From contig JACVZY010000003.1 of assembly GCA_014654705.1 (NCBI GenBank), positions 1 to 64,000 on the forward strand: 64,000 bases of DNA, read 5' to 3'. Below the pieces are notes generated by a model. The model was not told where the DNA came from and did no database searches. It saw only the letters and a program-made list of their open reading frames with translations. Origin of the DNA: Ignavibacteria bacterium. GTDB lineage: Bacteria > Bacteroidota > Ignavibacteria > Kapaibacteriales > UBA4661. Position 1 is the first letter of the stretch, and each line of letters opens with the position of its first letter. The translations under genes and the position numbers were made by a program. Below, piece by piece: positions 1-8,955 of this stretch.

Positions 1-105
1 GCAGACTGGCTGCCGCTTTGATTGCTCTGATTTTTAACTTTTAATTGGCATCAATTATCGTAAAGTACTCAGACATCTTCACCTTTCTTTCACAAATACG
101 ATTCC

Positions 106-1116
106 ATGAGCAAAAATCTTCACCTTTTCGGCATTGGCGCTGCCATTGTTGACATCCAACTCCAAATCGAAGAACACGAATTTCAAGAACTCGGTCTAAC
201 CAAAGGCACGATGAACCTTGTGGATGCTGAGCGCCAAAGCGAGTTACTACGGCGCTTCGCTCACTACAACCCACACTGGCAAAGCGGCGGCTCGGCTGCA
301 AATACCGTCATCGGGTTTGCACAACTGGGCGGAAAAGCGGCTCTTGGTTCTATGCTGGGCAAAGACAATCTGGGTGAGTTCTACGCTAACGAATTCAAAG
401 AATTGGGCATTGAGCTTCACGCACCGGTGCTGGATGGTGAAGCAACAGGCACATCGCTCATTGTCATCACGCCCGACACCGAGCGCACGATGAATACAGC
501 GCTCGCCGTCAATGCGGGCTACGATAAGCATCACGTCCCGGAAGACGCAATCAAGCGCTCAGAATGGCTCTACTTCGAGGGCTTTAAGTTTACGGAAGAA
601 ACAGGAGTGGCGGCGATAGAAGAGGCAATGTTCTACGCCCACAAACACGACACCAAAGTAGCTATCAGCTTCTCGGATACTTTTGTGATTAACGTCTTTG
701 GCAGCCACGTACGCAAGGCACTTCTCAAAAGCGACCTTATTTTCTGCAATCAAGCAGAAGCCTCAGCATTTGCCGGCACAGACGACCCCGATGAAGCATT
801 TCACTTCCTGCGCAAAGAAGCAAAGCACGTAGCGATGACGCTTGGCGCAGACGGTTCGCGCATCGTCTGGGAAGGTCATACCTACACGATTCCACCCGCG
901 CCTGCTGCTCCGGTGGATACAACCGGTGCAGGCGATATCTACGCTGCGGGTGTGCTGTACGGACTCACGCACGGGCACACACCCGAAGATGCAGGACGCA
1001 TAGGCTCTCACGCTGCCGCGCGTGTCATATCCCGCATGGGCGCTCGCTTGCCGATGAACGAAATTCATGCAGCAAAGCAAGACGCTCTTAAGCAGAATGC
1101 TCCGAAAAAGTTTTGA
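106..1116 (+). CDS. PfkB-family carbohydrate kinase, adenosine-kinase-like
   Basis: A 336-residue cytosolic ribokinase-fold kinase that probably phosphorylates the 5'-hydroxyl of a nucleoside or sugar. The N-terminal substrate signature GGSAANT lies at residues 61-67 and the C-terminal PfkB signature DTTGAGD at about 271-277, with the final Asp as expected catalytic base. The opening GIGAAIVDIQ and the central ERTMNTALAVNAGY resemble bacterial adenosine kinases more than ribokinase or fructokinase, but substrate cannot be fixed from sequence. The ATG at 106 is the only sensible start. It stands alone on the plus strand and is followed by a terminator-like hairpin at 1136-1180. Confidence 0.85.
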   Translation: MSKNLHLFGIGAAIVDIQLQIEEHEFQELGLTKGTMNLVDAERQSELLRRFAHYNPHWQSGGSAANTVIGFAQLGGKAALGSMLGKDNLGEFYANEFKELGIELHAPVLDGEATGTSLIVITPDTERTMNTALAVNAGYDKHHVPEDAIKRSEWLYFEGFKFTEETGVAAIEEAMFYAHKHDTKVAISFSDTFVINVFGSHVRKALLKSDLIFCNQAEASAFAGTDDPDEAFHFLRKEAKHVAMTLGADGSRIVWEGHTYTIPPAPAAPVDTTGAGDIYAAGVLYGLTHGHTPEDAGRIGSHAAARVISRMGARLPMNEIHAAKQDALKQNAPKKF

Positions 1117-1135
1117 ATTTTGAGTTTTGAGTTAA

Positions 1136-1180
1136 ATGGTGAGTGCGTAGTTGCGTAGGATTGTGTGATGCACTCACCAT
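1136..1180 (+). terminator. Stem-loop after the PfkB gene
   Basis: An exact 11-bp inverted repeat, ATGGTGAGTGC (1136-1146) and GCACTCACCAT (1170-1180), with a 23-nt loop lies 20 bp past the stop codon and is followed by a modest T-rich stretch. It may be an intrinsic terminator, though the U-tract is weak. Confidence 0.45.
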
Positions 1181-1250
1181 TGTTATCCTTATCTAGCCAC
1201 GCCGTCATTTATTATGGCGCTGACATCGTTCATTCTTTTCAAAAAAAGTT

Positions 1251-2645
1251 GTGTCAGGAATACCACCATTACTCCACGAATTGCCGGCATTGCTCTCCGG
1301 CGACGGCGCAAGCATTGAGACGTTTGTTCGCAATGCTCTTCAAACCAACGGCTCCGGGCAAAGCGCACGCGAAGGCAACGCTGACGCGCTTATCACGCTC
1401 TATCGGCGATTGATGGAGCGCAATGAAGCATTGGAGCAGTCGCTCAAGGCGCTTCACAGTGAACGTGCCGAGCGAGAGCGAACCATTGAAGCCCGATACC
1501 GCCATCTGCTGGAAGCAATTACCGACTACACCTTCACCGTTACCGTGCAGCATGGCAACGCCGTCCACACCAAGCACAGCGCAAACTGCGTAGCCATCAC
1601 GGGCTATACATCCCAAGAGTACGAAATCCGCTCCGCGCTCTGGTACGAAATGATATTCCCCGACGACCGCGATGCGGTTGTGCATCAAGCAGAATGCTTG
1701 CTCCGAGGCGAAAACACCGGAGCGCTGGAACATCGAATCATCCACAAAAACGGCTCTATTCGCTGGGTGAAGAACACACCTGTTCTGCGGCTTGCAGACA
1801 ATGGCGACGTGATAGGCTATGACGGACTGATTGCGGACATTACCGAGCGAAAAGAGACCGAACTGGCACTACGCGAAAGCGAAGAACGCTTCCGATTTAT
1901 CGTAGAGCAGTCCCCAATAGGTATTAAATTACTATCGCACAACAATCGGATTTTGAAAGTAAATGCCACCATTTGCAAACTTCTAGGTTATACCGAACAA
2001 GAGCTAACGCGCCTTTATGCGCAAGACATCACCATGCCGGAGGATTTTCGCCGCGAGCAAGTCCTTTTGAAGCAGTTACTTGCTGGGGAAGTGGACGAAA
2101 TCGAGCTTGAAAAGCGCTATTACACTAAATCCGGCGATATTATCTGGGCAAACATACACAGCCGCTATCTGCGCGGCGAAGATGGCAAACCGCTTGTACG
2201 AATCTCTATCATTGAAAACCTTACGCCTCGAAAACTGGCAGAAGAGGCGCTCCGCACGAGCGAAGAACGCCTCCGCGCACTTATGCAAAATGCAAACGAC
2301 GCAGTGGTCATCACCGATGCTGAGGGAAATTTCACCTATCTTAGCCCTTCAGTCGCGCGTATGTTCTACTACTCGCCTGAAATGCTCCTCGGAAAAAATG
2401 CGTATTCGTACATTCACCCCGACGATTTGGAGCGCATCAAGGCACTCTTTTTGAAACTCGTCGAAATGCCTCTGAGCGCAATGGAAACAATGCAGTACCG
2501 CTTCAAACGTGCCGATGGCTCGTGGGCAGAGTTGGAAGCGGTTTCGACCAATTTACTCAAACACCGCGTCATTCGTGGACTTGTCACCAATGCACGCGAC
2601 ATTTCCAAGCGCCACCGCCAAGGGCAAGACACGGACGAGGAATAA
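1251..2645 (+). CDS. Triple PAS/PAC-domain protein without an output domain
   Basis: A 464-residue soluble sensor-like protein. A short helical segment (about 50-85) precedes three PAS domains, each closed by a PAC motif: ITERKE near 205, a degenerate NLTPRK near 325 and ARDISKR near 450. The linkers (RESEERFRFIVEQ, RTSEERLRALMQN) are typical of PAS-histidine kinases, yet the protein stops right after the third PAC with no HisKA, HATPase, GGDEF or EAL domain. The chosen start is a GTG at 1251; the next in-frame ATG (1413) falls just before the first PAS domain and is a possible alternative. It could be a signalling adaptor or a kinase that lost its C-terminus. No partner kinase is adjacent. 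Confidence 0.75.
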   Translation: MSGIPPLLHELPALLSGDGASIETFVRNALQTNGSGQSAREGNADALITLYRRLMERNEALEQSLKALHSERAERERTIEARYRHLLEAITDYTFTVTVQHGNAVHTKHSANCVAITGYTSQEYEIRSALWYEMIFPDDRDAVVHQAECLLRGENTGALEHRIIHKNGSIRWVKNTPVLRLADNGDVIGYDGLIADITERKETELALRESEERFRFIVEQSPIGIKLLSHNNRILKVNATICKLLGYTEQELTRLYAQDITMPEDFRREQVLLKQLLAGEVDEIELEKRYYTKSGDIIWANIHSRYLRGEDGKPLVRISIIENLTPRKLAEEALRTSEERLRALMQNANDAVVITDAEGNFTYLSPSVARMFYYSPEMLLGKNAYSYIHPDDLERIKALFLKLVEMPLSAMETMQYRFKRADGSWAELEAVSTNLLKHRVIRGLVTNARDISKRHRQGQDTDEE

Positions 2646-2867
2646 GGTCAAGGCAGCGTAAATGCTAATTTCCGTAGCGCAGACTGAGTGCCGCGCTCAC
2701 TTGTCTGTGTCCTCAACGCCGACAGGCGTAGTAACGGGACCCCTGCGAACGACTGCCTTTTGAAGATTATACGCTGCGCGTATTAAGGGCGCAGACAGAA
2801 ATGTTCGCGCTACAAATGCTTGATATAGTAGCTTTCAAGGCTTTTGTAGAGTACTGTACTTCGCATT
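2646..2867. other. Spacer with small hairpin and decayed-looking sequence
   Basis: This 222-bp gap between the PAS gene and yraN has no plausible gene. It contains a small perfect hairpin (ACGCC-GACA-GGCGT near 2715) and is GC-richer than most spacers here. It may be a repeat copy, a structured RNA or gene debris; I do not recognise it. Confidence 0.3.
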
Positions 2868-3233
2868 TCAAAATGCCGCTATCAAATGAGTAATTTCCGG
2901 TTCATTGGAAAACAATCGAATTGCAATAACATCAAAACGACACTCGCGATCGGTGATGCCCTGCGTGTAAAGATACCCCGCAGCCACCTTGCGAATAGCG
3001 CGTTGCTTGGAAGGTGTAATTGCTTCTTCGGGAGTGCCATAGAGCGTGGAAGACCTAGCCTTGACCTCCACAAAGACGAGTGCTTGCCCATCTTCGGCAA
3101 TAATGTCAATTTCACCCACACGCCCAAAATGGAAATTGCGCTTCACTATGCGCATTCCTTTTGCCGTTAGAAATTCAGCTGCAAGGTCTTCGGAAGTCTT
3201 GCCCGCCGCACGGTTATTCGCAGGCTGTGCCAT
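2868..3233 (-). CDS. yraN: YraN family (UPF0102) endonuclease-like protein
   Basis: A 121-residue small protein of the YraN/UPF0102 family, which has a PD-(D/E)XK nuclease-like fold but no settled function. The family signature is clear: GKTSEDLAAEFL at the N-terminus, then GEIDIIAEDG and VFVEVKAR supplying the D...ExK residues. The start is placed at the ATG on 3233 (MAQPANN); an in-frame TTG at 3266 lies inside a tandem repeat and is unlikely. It follows the PhoD-like gene on the same strand with about 60 bp between them, so it may be co-transcribed. Confidence 0.88.
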   Translation of the reverse strand: MAQPANNRAAGKTSEDLAAEFLTAKGMRIVKRNFHFGRVGEIDIIAEDGQALVFVEVKARSSTLYGTPEEAITPSKQRAIRKVAAGYLYTQGITDRECRFDVIAIRLFSNEPEITHLIAAF

Positions 3234-3258
3234 TTGCTTGTGCGTCGTTAGATCAGTA

Positions 3259-3300
3259 TTGAACAATTAGTGTTGAACAATTAGTGTTGAACAATTAGTG
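3259..3300. repeat. Three exact tandem copies of a 14-bp unit
   Basis: TTGAACAATTAGTG occurs at 3259-3272, 3273-3286 and 3287-3300, followed by a partial fourth copy (CTGAACAA). The third copy contains the stop codon of the PhoD-like gene and the array fills the gap to yraN. Such an array is prone to slippage. Confidence 0.9.
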
Positions 3301-5616
3301 CTGAACAACAAGCGCACGCCGTATGGTGCTTTGCGGTGTTTCGATGCTACACGTGTACGCGCCTGACGGCAAGCGGCTTGCGTCCAGCATGAGAACGATA
3401 TTGCCTTGCTGCACCTGCCCTTGTACTAACGTGGAAACGACTTTTCCAACGGCATCATAAATTTTCACGGTTACAGGAAGCGCCTCCTCTAGTGCGTAGT
3501 TGATATAGCCCACGCTATTCATCGGATTCGGGTAAAAGCCGAGAAGTAGCATAGCACCGGTGCTTGCCGGAGGAGTATTACTCTGGGAGCGCTTTGCACC
3601 TGTTTGTGGTACTGTCTCTTGTAGTTCTGCCACAAGCGTTGTCAGAAGCGGGCGGGCAGGCGCAGGAAGGGCTTGTATTGGCTTGGGCGGAGCGGGAGTA
3701 TTCGAGCGCGTGAGGTTATTTTGCCCACTCAAGGTAAAGAAACCGCCTCCAAAGCGCTCTCGCACCGACGGCACAAGAATAGTGTCCATGTACCAATAAT
3801 CGCCCTGCGCTCGTTCCGGCGTGATGTCCAGCAGCGTGTAGCCGTGGTCGGTGAGGTTGATATTTTTCAAATGCCTGTTTTGCTCACGCAGTGCATCATT
3901 GAGAACACCCAACAACTCCTGCGTGTCTTTCGCCGCCATAATGTCTGCAAAGCCCTCGCGCTGCGGACTGGGGAAACCGAGTGTGCGCATGATGCCGTTG
4001 ATAACATTAAATAAACCACCGGAAACATTTTCGTCGAAATTTCCCGACGAAATACTCGGGCACATAAACTCAACCGCCACTGCGCCTTGCCCTGTTGCAG
4101 GATTGTAGCGGGTTGTGTTTGCTGCGTCCAGCGTCACGTCCATCGAAAAACCGGTGTGAAAATCGCCGGTGGCGATGACCACATTACGGATAGAATTTGC
4201 ACTAATGGAGTCCATAAGTTTTTTTCGTTCCGCAGGATAATTTGTCCAAACATCTCCGTAGAATGCCTCTTGCAGCGTGGTCATAAGCGTCGGAGCGAGC
4301 AGACTGAGCACGAAGGAGTACCGCCGAACCCTGTCCATATCAACTCTGTCCACCACAAGGGGTGCAAACATAACTTGATTCCCCAGCACACGCCAAGTTG
4401 AGCGGGAAGTACGCATGTTTTCAGTCAGCCACGCAAACTGCTTTGCGCCAAGCATCGTGCGGTTGGGGTTGCTGATAGAATCTTTCGACGCTTGGGACGA
4501 CGACGGCAACACGCCGACAACTTGTGCCTCGCGTCCTTCCAGCCGTGTGTCAAGCATGAGCAAGTCCACAAGCGTACCAAAGGCAAAGCGACGATAGATA
4601 ATCGTATCGGCATTTTCGCGCGTGGGCAGCCATTCATAGGCAACGCGCTTGCCGATTGCTTTGCGAACGTCCCAGCGTCCTTCGGTTTCACGTTGGTGAT
4701 TTTCCGCGCCGTCTTTGTAAGAATCATTTGTCGTCTCGTGGTCGTCCCAGACGTGAATCATGGGGTGCTGCTGATGCACACGTCGCAAATTCTCGTCCAG
4801 ACGATATTGGCTGTATCGGGTTCGGTAGTCCGCAAGCGAAATAATTTCATTCAGAGGATTGCTCATACGCCCAATTTGCTGCCCTGTGCGCCCGCCGTAA
4901 CTGGTCTCGGAGGCATTATACTCATAGATATAATCACCCAAATGCAGCACAGCATCAAGGTCGTTCCGCGCAGCAATACGACCGTAGGCACTAAAAAAAC
5001 CATGTGGGTAACTGCTACACGAAGCAACAGCAAAACGCACCTGGCGAACGATTGCGCCGGGTGCGGGCAAGGTTTTGGTGCGCCCGATAAGAGAATTTGC
5101 ACCCAGCGCCGTAAACATATAGTAATACGTTTTATCAGCTTCCAAGCCCTGTGCATCTACTTTCACCGTGTAATCGCGCGATGGAGACGTGGTAAATGTT
5201 CCCGAGGTAACAATCGCACTCATAGCCGTATCCGTCGCCACATACCAGCGCACGGTAACGGGTGCGTCCACAGTCGGCGTAACGCGCGTCCAGAGAATAA
5301 CGCGGTCTGAAAGCGGGTCGCCGGAGGCAACTCCGTGATAAAACGGGCGCAGCGAGGAGTCGAGCGCCGTCAACTGAGCGCCAACTTTTCTTTTTGCCTG
5401 AATCACCATCACATTTTCAGCAAGATGCTGTGCGTCTAGCACAGGCTGGCTATTACCTTTATCGAGGAGACGTATAGGCGGCAGATTACGCAGAACATCG
5501 GGAGAGGCACGCGACAAATCCGGCAAATCCGATGGCAACAGCTTTTGTGCAAACAGAGCGCTATAACTCGTAAAAACGATTAGCAAGAAAGAAACGAATA
5601 GTCGCATGGGTCTCAT
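3295..5616 (-). CDS. PhoD-like metallophosphatase with T9SS sorting domain
   Basis: A 773-residue secreted phosphodiesterase/alkaline phosphatase of the PhoD family. Order: signal peptide (1-23, ending SYSALFAQ), PhoD N-terminal beta domain beginning FYHGVASGDPLSDRVILWTR (about 92), then the metallophosphatase core with VASCSSY (the Cys region that ligates iron in PhoD), LHLGDYIYEY, VWDDHETTNDSY and ATGDFHTGF. The last 85 residues (FYPNPMNSVGYINY ... KIYDAVGK ... LPSGAYTCSI) form a type A T9SS C-terminal domain, predicting export through the outer membrane to the surface or medium. A role in phosphate scavenging is inferred. A close Bacteroidota-type promoter match lies upstream (5671-5702). 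Confidence 0.9.
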   Translation of the reverse strand: MRPMRLFVSFLLIVFTSYSALFAQKLLPSDLPDLSRASPDVLRNLPPIRLLDKGNSQPVLDAQHLAENVMVIQAKRKVGAQLTALDSSLRPFYHGVASGDPLSDRVILWTRVTPTVDAPVTVRWYVATDTAMSAIVTSGTFTTSPSRDYTVKVDAQGLEADKTYYYMFTALGANSLIGRTKTLPAPGAIVRQVRFAVASCSSYPHGFFSAYGRIAARNDLDAVLHLGDYIYEYNASETSYGGRTGQQIGRMSNPLNEIISLADYRTRYSQYRLDENLRRVHQQHPMIHVWDDHETTNDSYKDGAENHQRETEGRWDVRKAIGKRVAYEWLPTRENADTIIYRRFAFGTLVDLLMLDTRLEGREAQVVGVLPSSSQASKDSISNPNRTMLGAKQFAWLTENMRTSRSTWRVLGNQVMFAPLVVDRVDMDRVRRYSFVLSLLAPTLMTTLQEAFYGDVWTNYPAERKKLMDSISANSIRNVVIATGDFHTGFSMDVTLDAANTTRYNPATGQGAVAVEFMCPSISSGNFDENVSGGLFNVINGIMRTLGFPSPQREGFADIMAAKDTQELLGVLNDALREQNRHLKNINLTDHGYTLLDITPERAQGDYWYMDTILVPSVRERFGGGFFTLSGQNNLTRSNTPAPPKPIQALPAPARPLLTTLVAELQETVPQTGAKRSQSNTPPASTGAMLLLGFYPNPMNSVGYINYALEEALPVTVKIYDAVGKVVSTLVQGQVQQGNIVLMLDASRLPSGAYTCSIETPQSTIRRALVVQH

Positions 5617-5670
5617 TGAGAAGAAATGAATGGTAGAATTTTGTTACGACAAGATTACAATGACACGCCA

Positions 5671-5702
5671 CAAAGCTAGTAAAAAAGCGCCGCACAGCCA
5701 AA
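5671..5702 (-). promoter_or_regulatory. Bacteroidota-type promoter for the PhoD-like gene
   Basis: Read on the minus strand, TTTG (5702-5699) is followed after 20 bp by TAGCTTTG (5678-5671), matching the -33 TTTG / -7 TAnnTTTG consensus with near-ideal spacing. It lies about 55 bp before the ATG at 5616. Confidence 0.65.
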
Positions 5703-5738
5703 CGTAGTCGCAAATGTACTGTACATAATGTAAGAGCA

Positions 5739-7319
5739 TCACAGTGTTTCATTCTCAGGCAACGACGCAAATACAACGGCAAGGGTCTCGATAAGCCCGC
5801 TCGCCGTCAAGGTTTGCTGGCTGTGCATCTCTGCATAGACATCTCCTGCGCGTCCGTGAAGGTATGCCCCAAGCGCGGCGGCTTCGAGCGCCTCTATACC
5901 AAAGGTTGTACCCTGTGCCGCAAGTGCACCGATAATTCCCGCCAGCACATCGCCACTTCCGGCAGTCGCCATGCCCGCATTACCACTCATGTTCCAATAG
6001 GAAATCGAACCATTGCTTATGATGGTGGGAACATTTTTAAGCAGCAACGTACATCCAAGCGCAGAAGTCCATTCGGGAGCAAGCGTTTGTGCGGCTTCGG
6101 GTATATTTTCGTAAGCGCAGCCTGTAAGCCGAGCAAATTCGCCTCTGTGCGGCGTGAGCACGATATTCGGACGAAGCGCAAGAAATCCCCCGCTATCCAA
6201 ACGTACTGCTCGCAAGCCGTCTGCATCAAGCACAACAGGTCTATCAGGTGGAATAAGCGTAAGCAATTCTCGCACCACATCAAGCGTTTCCGCATCGGTA
6301 CCAAGTCCCGGACCAATAACGAATGCTGTATTTTTCTCAATAGCTTCTCGCAAGAGCGGTAGAGCGGAGCGTGTGATTACGCCACGTTCACCGACAGAGA
6401 ACGTATGCGTCATTACTTCTAATTTCGTCATGGCGTGAATTGTGGGCGCATACAACCGAACTAACCCGGCACCCGCAGCAATACAGGCATTTGCGGCAAG
6501 TGCCGGAGCGCCCGCCATAGCTGCTGTCCCACCAATCACTGCCACGCTCCCAAAATCGTGCTTGGTGGCTCGGCGTGGACGTTTGCCCAGCAGCCGCGTA
6601 ATATCAGCATCCTCCAGCACCCGTACCGATGCTTGCTGTTTAATAAAATTTGCTGGAATACCAATAGGAACAGTTCGTATTTCGCCGCAAACATCGGGCG
6701 CGTCGTTCAGAAGCAAACCCGTCTTGAGTGCCGCCATTGTAATTGTGTAATCAGCACGGAAGCAGTCCGGGTGCGCTTTCCCGGTCTCTGCGTTCAGTCC
6801 CGTCGGAATATCAACAGCAATGAACAATGTTCGTGATGACCGATGCTTTTTGATGCTGCGCAGAATATCCACCACAATACCGCGCACATTCTCGGTTCCA
6901 CCATTACCTATGAGCGCATCCACAAGGCAATCTGCTTCCATGTCCACATCCCGCAGTACCTCCGGCGAGGAAATGTGCTGCGTGTGAATACCATGCGATT
7001 GCAGCAATGTAAAATTCATCCGGGTCTCGGCACTCATTTTCTCCACCGCACCCGTCCAGTACACGCATACATCCGCACGATGCGAGAAATGTCGCGCTAG
7101 CACAAAACCGTCGCCGCCATTGTTGCCGGAGCCACAGAGAAAAATGATTCGTGGGCGCAAAGCGCGGGACTGTTTGCAATGTTCATCTAAAAGTGCACGC
7201 ATCACCTCAAAAGCAGCACAGGCAGCATCTTCCATGAGAATAGCCGCCGGAATGCCAAGCGTTTCTATGGCATATGCATCGGAAGCACGCATCTGTGCAG
7301 GTGTGAGGACATAACGCAT
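5739..7319 (-). CDS. nnr: Bifunctional NAD(P)HX epimerase / ADP-dependent dehydratase
   Basis: A 526-residue two-domain cytosolic enzyme that repairs hydrated NADH and NADPH. The N-terminal YjeF_N epimerase domain carries LCGSGNNGGDGFVLARHF. The C-terminal ribokinase-like dehydratase domain carries VIGPGLGTDAE, VVLDADGLRA, LTPHRGEFARLTG and GMATAGSGDVLAGIIG. The ATG at 7319 (MRYVLTPAQMR) is the true start: the upstream in-frame extension would overlap the end of the neighbouring hydrolase gene and has no family similarity. It is 13 bp downstream of that hydrolase gene on the same strand, so the two are probably co-transcribed. Confidence 0.93.
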   Translation of the reverse strand: MRYVLTPAQMRASDAYAIETLGIPAAILMEDAACAAFEVMRALLDEHCKQSRALRPRIIFLCGSGNNGGDGFVLARHFSHRADVCVYWTGAVEKMSAETRMNFTLLQSHGIHTQHISSPEVLRDVDMEADCLVDALIGNGGTENVRGIVVDILRSIKKHRSSRTLFIAVDIPTGLNAETGKAHPDCFRADYTITMAALKTGLLLNDAPDVCGEIRTVPIGIPANFIKQQASVRVLEDADITRLLGKRPRRATKHDFGSVAVIGGTAAMAGAPALAANACIAAGAGLVRLYAPTIHAMTKLEVMTHTFSVGERGVITRSALPLLREAIEKNTAFVIGPGLGTDAETLDVVRELLTLIPPDRPVVLDADGLRAVRLDSGGFLALRPNIVLTPHRGEFARLTGCAYENIPEAAQTLAPEWTSALGCTLLLKNVPTIISNGSISYWNMSGNAGMATAGSGDVLAGIIGALAAQGTTFGIEALEAAALGAYLHGRAGDVYAEMHSQQTLTASGLIETLAVVFASLPENETL

Positions 7320-7332
7320 ATACGTCTGGGGA

Positions 7333-8682
7333 TTAGGGTTGGACGAGGAGTGGCAAGGACGTAAAAGAGCCATTTGCCACGAGACGGCACAGATAAGCAC
7401 CGCTTGGAAGGCTTGCCAGCGCAATCTCAATGTCGTGATTCCCTGCGCTCAGCGGTGTTTCAGGCAGCACGCGCAGGCGCTCTCTACCCAAAATATCGAA
7501 TATGCTGACCGTGAGTGTTTGTGCCGCTTGCAGGCGAAGCGATAGTACCGCACGGTCCGAAGCGGGCTGCGGAAAAAGTCGCGCAAATGGTCGTGTTTCC
7601 TCGCGCACGGCAACGGGTGCTTGCAGCGAACAGTAATCGCGGCGAGTATTGGTTGCATTATCGCATTGAAAACCGGCACGGGGAGCGGTAGAAAGCGGTG
7701 TGGGGCGGTCGGTTACTGTCATCGGCTTCAGAATGCGATTGTCCACAGTGCCCATAAAAACTTGCTCCGCGCTCCCATTGCCGAGAGCAACGTTTTTTGC
7801 TGCGGTGTTGGCGGTATTGAACGTGTATTGCATGAGCGCATCTAAGGGGCGAAAAACGGCGTAGTAATCATATCCATCGAACACGCCTCCTGTCGGCGTT
7901 TGTATCGTGCAGAGCTGGTGTCCGGCGGTGTAGGAATATCCCTGCACGGTATCGGCGAAAACGGTGATGAAATCTTTCTCGGAATTGGGAATGTTGATAT
8001 TGATAAAAATATCCATTGCCATTCGGTGGTCATTTGTGGCATCGTCGGCGTAGATTTGCATGAGGAGTTTTGTATCTCCGGGGAAGGAACGAAGCTGTTC
8101 TTGTGTGGTCTCAAGAGAATACCACGGAGCCATGGGGAAAAGAAACTTCCCATTTGCGCCCCATTTGCGCGTCGTGAACGCCTTGAACGCAATGCTGGGA
8201 ATAGCGCCCGCACCGAAAGAATGTCCCGCAAAGCCGATGCGCGTGGAATCAATCACAGTGGAGAAGCGCCGCACCGCTTCAGCAAAGCCGCTATCCAGCG
8301 TGCGGTAGAGTCCGGCGAGATTGATTGAAATCGGGTATGGTACAAATACTGCTGCGTAGCCACGCGAAACAACATTACGCAAGAGTTCGCCATAATAGCG
8401 CGGGTCATTACCGCCAAAGCCGTGTGCAAAAAGCATCGTTGGGCGAGGTGTGGTGCTGCCGCGCGGATAATAGACTTCCACATTCGGCGTTGAGGCAGCG
8501 CCTTCCCAGCCAGATGCCGGAAAACGCAGCGTATCCACAGCAAACGCTCCGTCCGCACCAAAGCCGCTTGTGATGCGGGGTACAGGACCCCGATACAGTG
8601 TCTGACTGCGGACGATGGCGAATGAACTGACGAAAAGTCCAAGAAGAATGATGGTAGAAAAGAGGAGACGGGAACGGTTCAT
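7333..8682 (-). CDS. Secreted alpha/beta hydrolase with T9SS sorting domain
   Basis: A 449-residue exported hydrolase of the dienelactone-hydrolase / PET-hydrolase-like type. A signal peptide (about 1-26, LLFSTIILLGLFVSSFA) precedes an alpha/beta hydrolase core with the oxyanion strand LFAHGFGG and nucleophile elbow GHSFGAG; likely Asp and His partners sit in YADDATNDH and TAGHQLC. The last 85 residues (LFPQPASDRAV ... IFDILGRERLR ... LPSGAYLCRLV) are a type A T9SS domain. Substrate is unknown; an ester or polymer cleaved outside the cell is inferred. It heads a probable two-gene unit with nnr, a pairing without obvious metabolic logic. Confidence 0.83.
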   Translation of the reverse strand: MNRSRLLFSTIILLGLFVSSFAIVRSQTLYRGPVPRITSGFGADGAFAVDTLRFPASGWEGAASTPNVEVYYPRGSTTPRPTMLFAHGFGGNDPRYYGELLRNVVSRGYAAVFVPYPISINLAGLYRTLDSGFAEAVRRFSTVIDSTRIGFAGHSFGAGAIPSIAFKAFTTRKWGANGKFLFPMAPWYSLETTQEQLRSFPGDTKLLMQIYADDATNDHRMAMDIFININIPNSEKDFITVFADTVQGYSYTAGHQLCTIQTPTGGVFDGYDYYAVFRPLDALMQYTFNTANTAAKNVALGNGSAEQVFMGTVDNRILKPMTVTDRPTPLSTAPRAGFQCDNATNTRRDYCSLQAPVAVREETRPFARLFPQPASDRAVLSLRLQAAQTLTVSIFDILGRERLRVLPETPLSAGNHDIEIALASLPSGAYLCRLVANGSFTSLPLLVQP

Positions 8683-8955
8683 AGTGCTTAATATTCAAAG
8701 TGAAACAAGTGGTATCAAGTAACAACACATCTTTGACAAACAAAAGAGCACAATATTCACACAATATCCATTCAAAACCGTTGGGGAAACCAAAGAGATG
8801 ATGTAAACCTATGCTCAATATGGGTGATTTTTGCGTATTTTATTTTTCTAAAAACTTGACTCTGCAATGCTTGCAAGTCTTTGGAGTGCGCAAAGTAGGT
8901 CCATTCGTCGGGTATTATTTCTACACCAAGAACCAAGAACCTTGGAGAAATCGGC

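Noticed and set aside
1165-1413. 82-codon frame overlapping the start of the PAS gene
   Set aside because: It overlaps the coding region of the PAS protein in another frame and lacks domain features.
3259-3300. Short repeat array considered as CRISPR
   Set aside because: The 14-bp units are directly adjacent without spacers and no cas gene is nearby.
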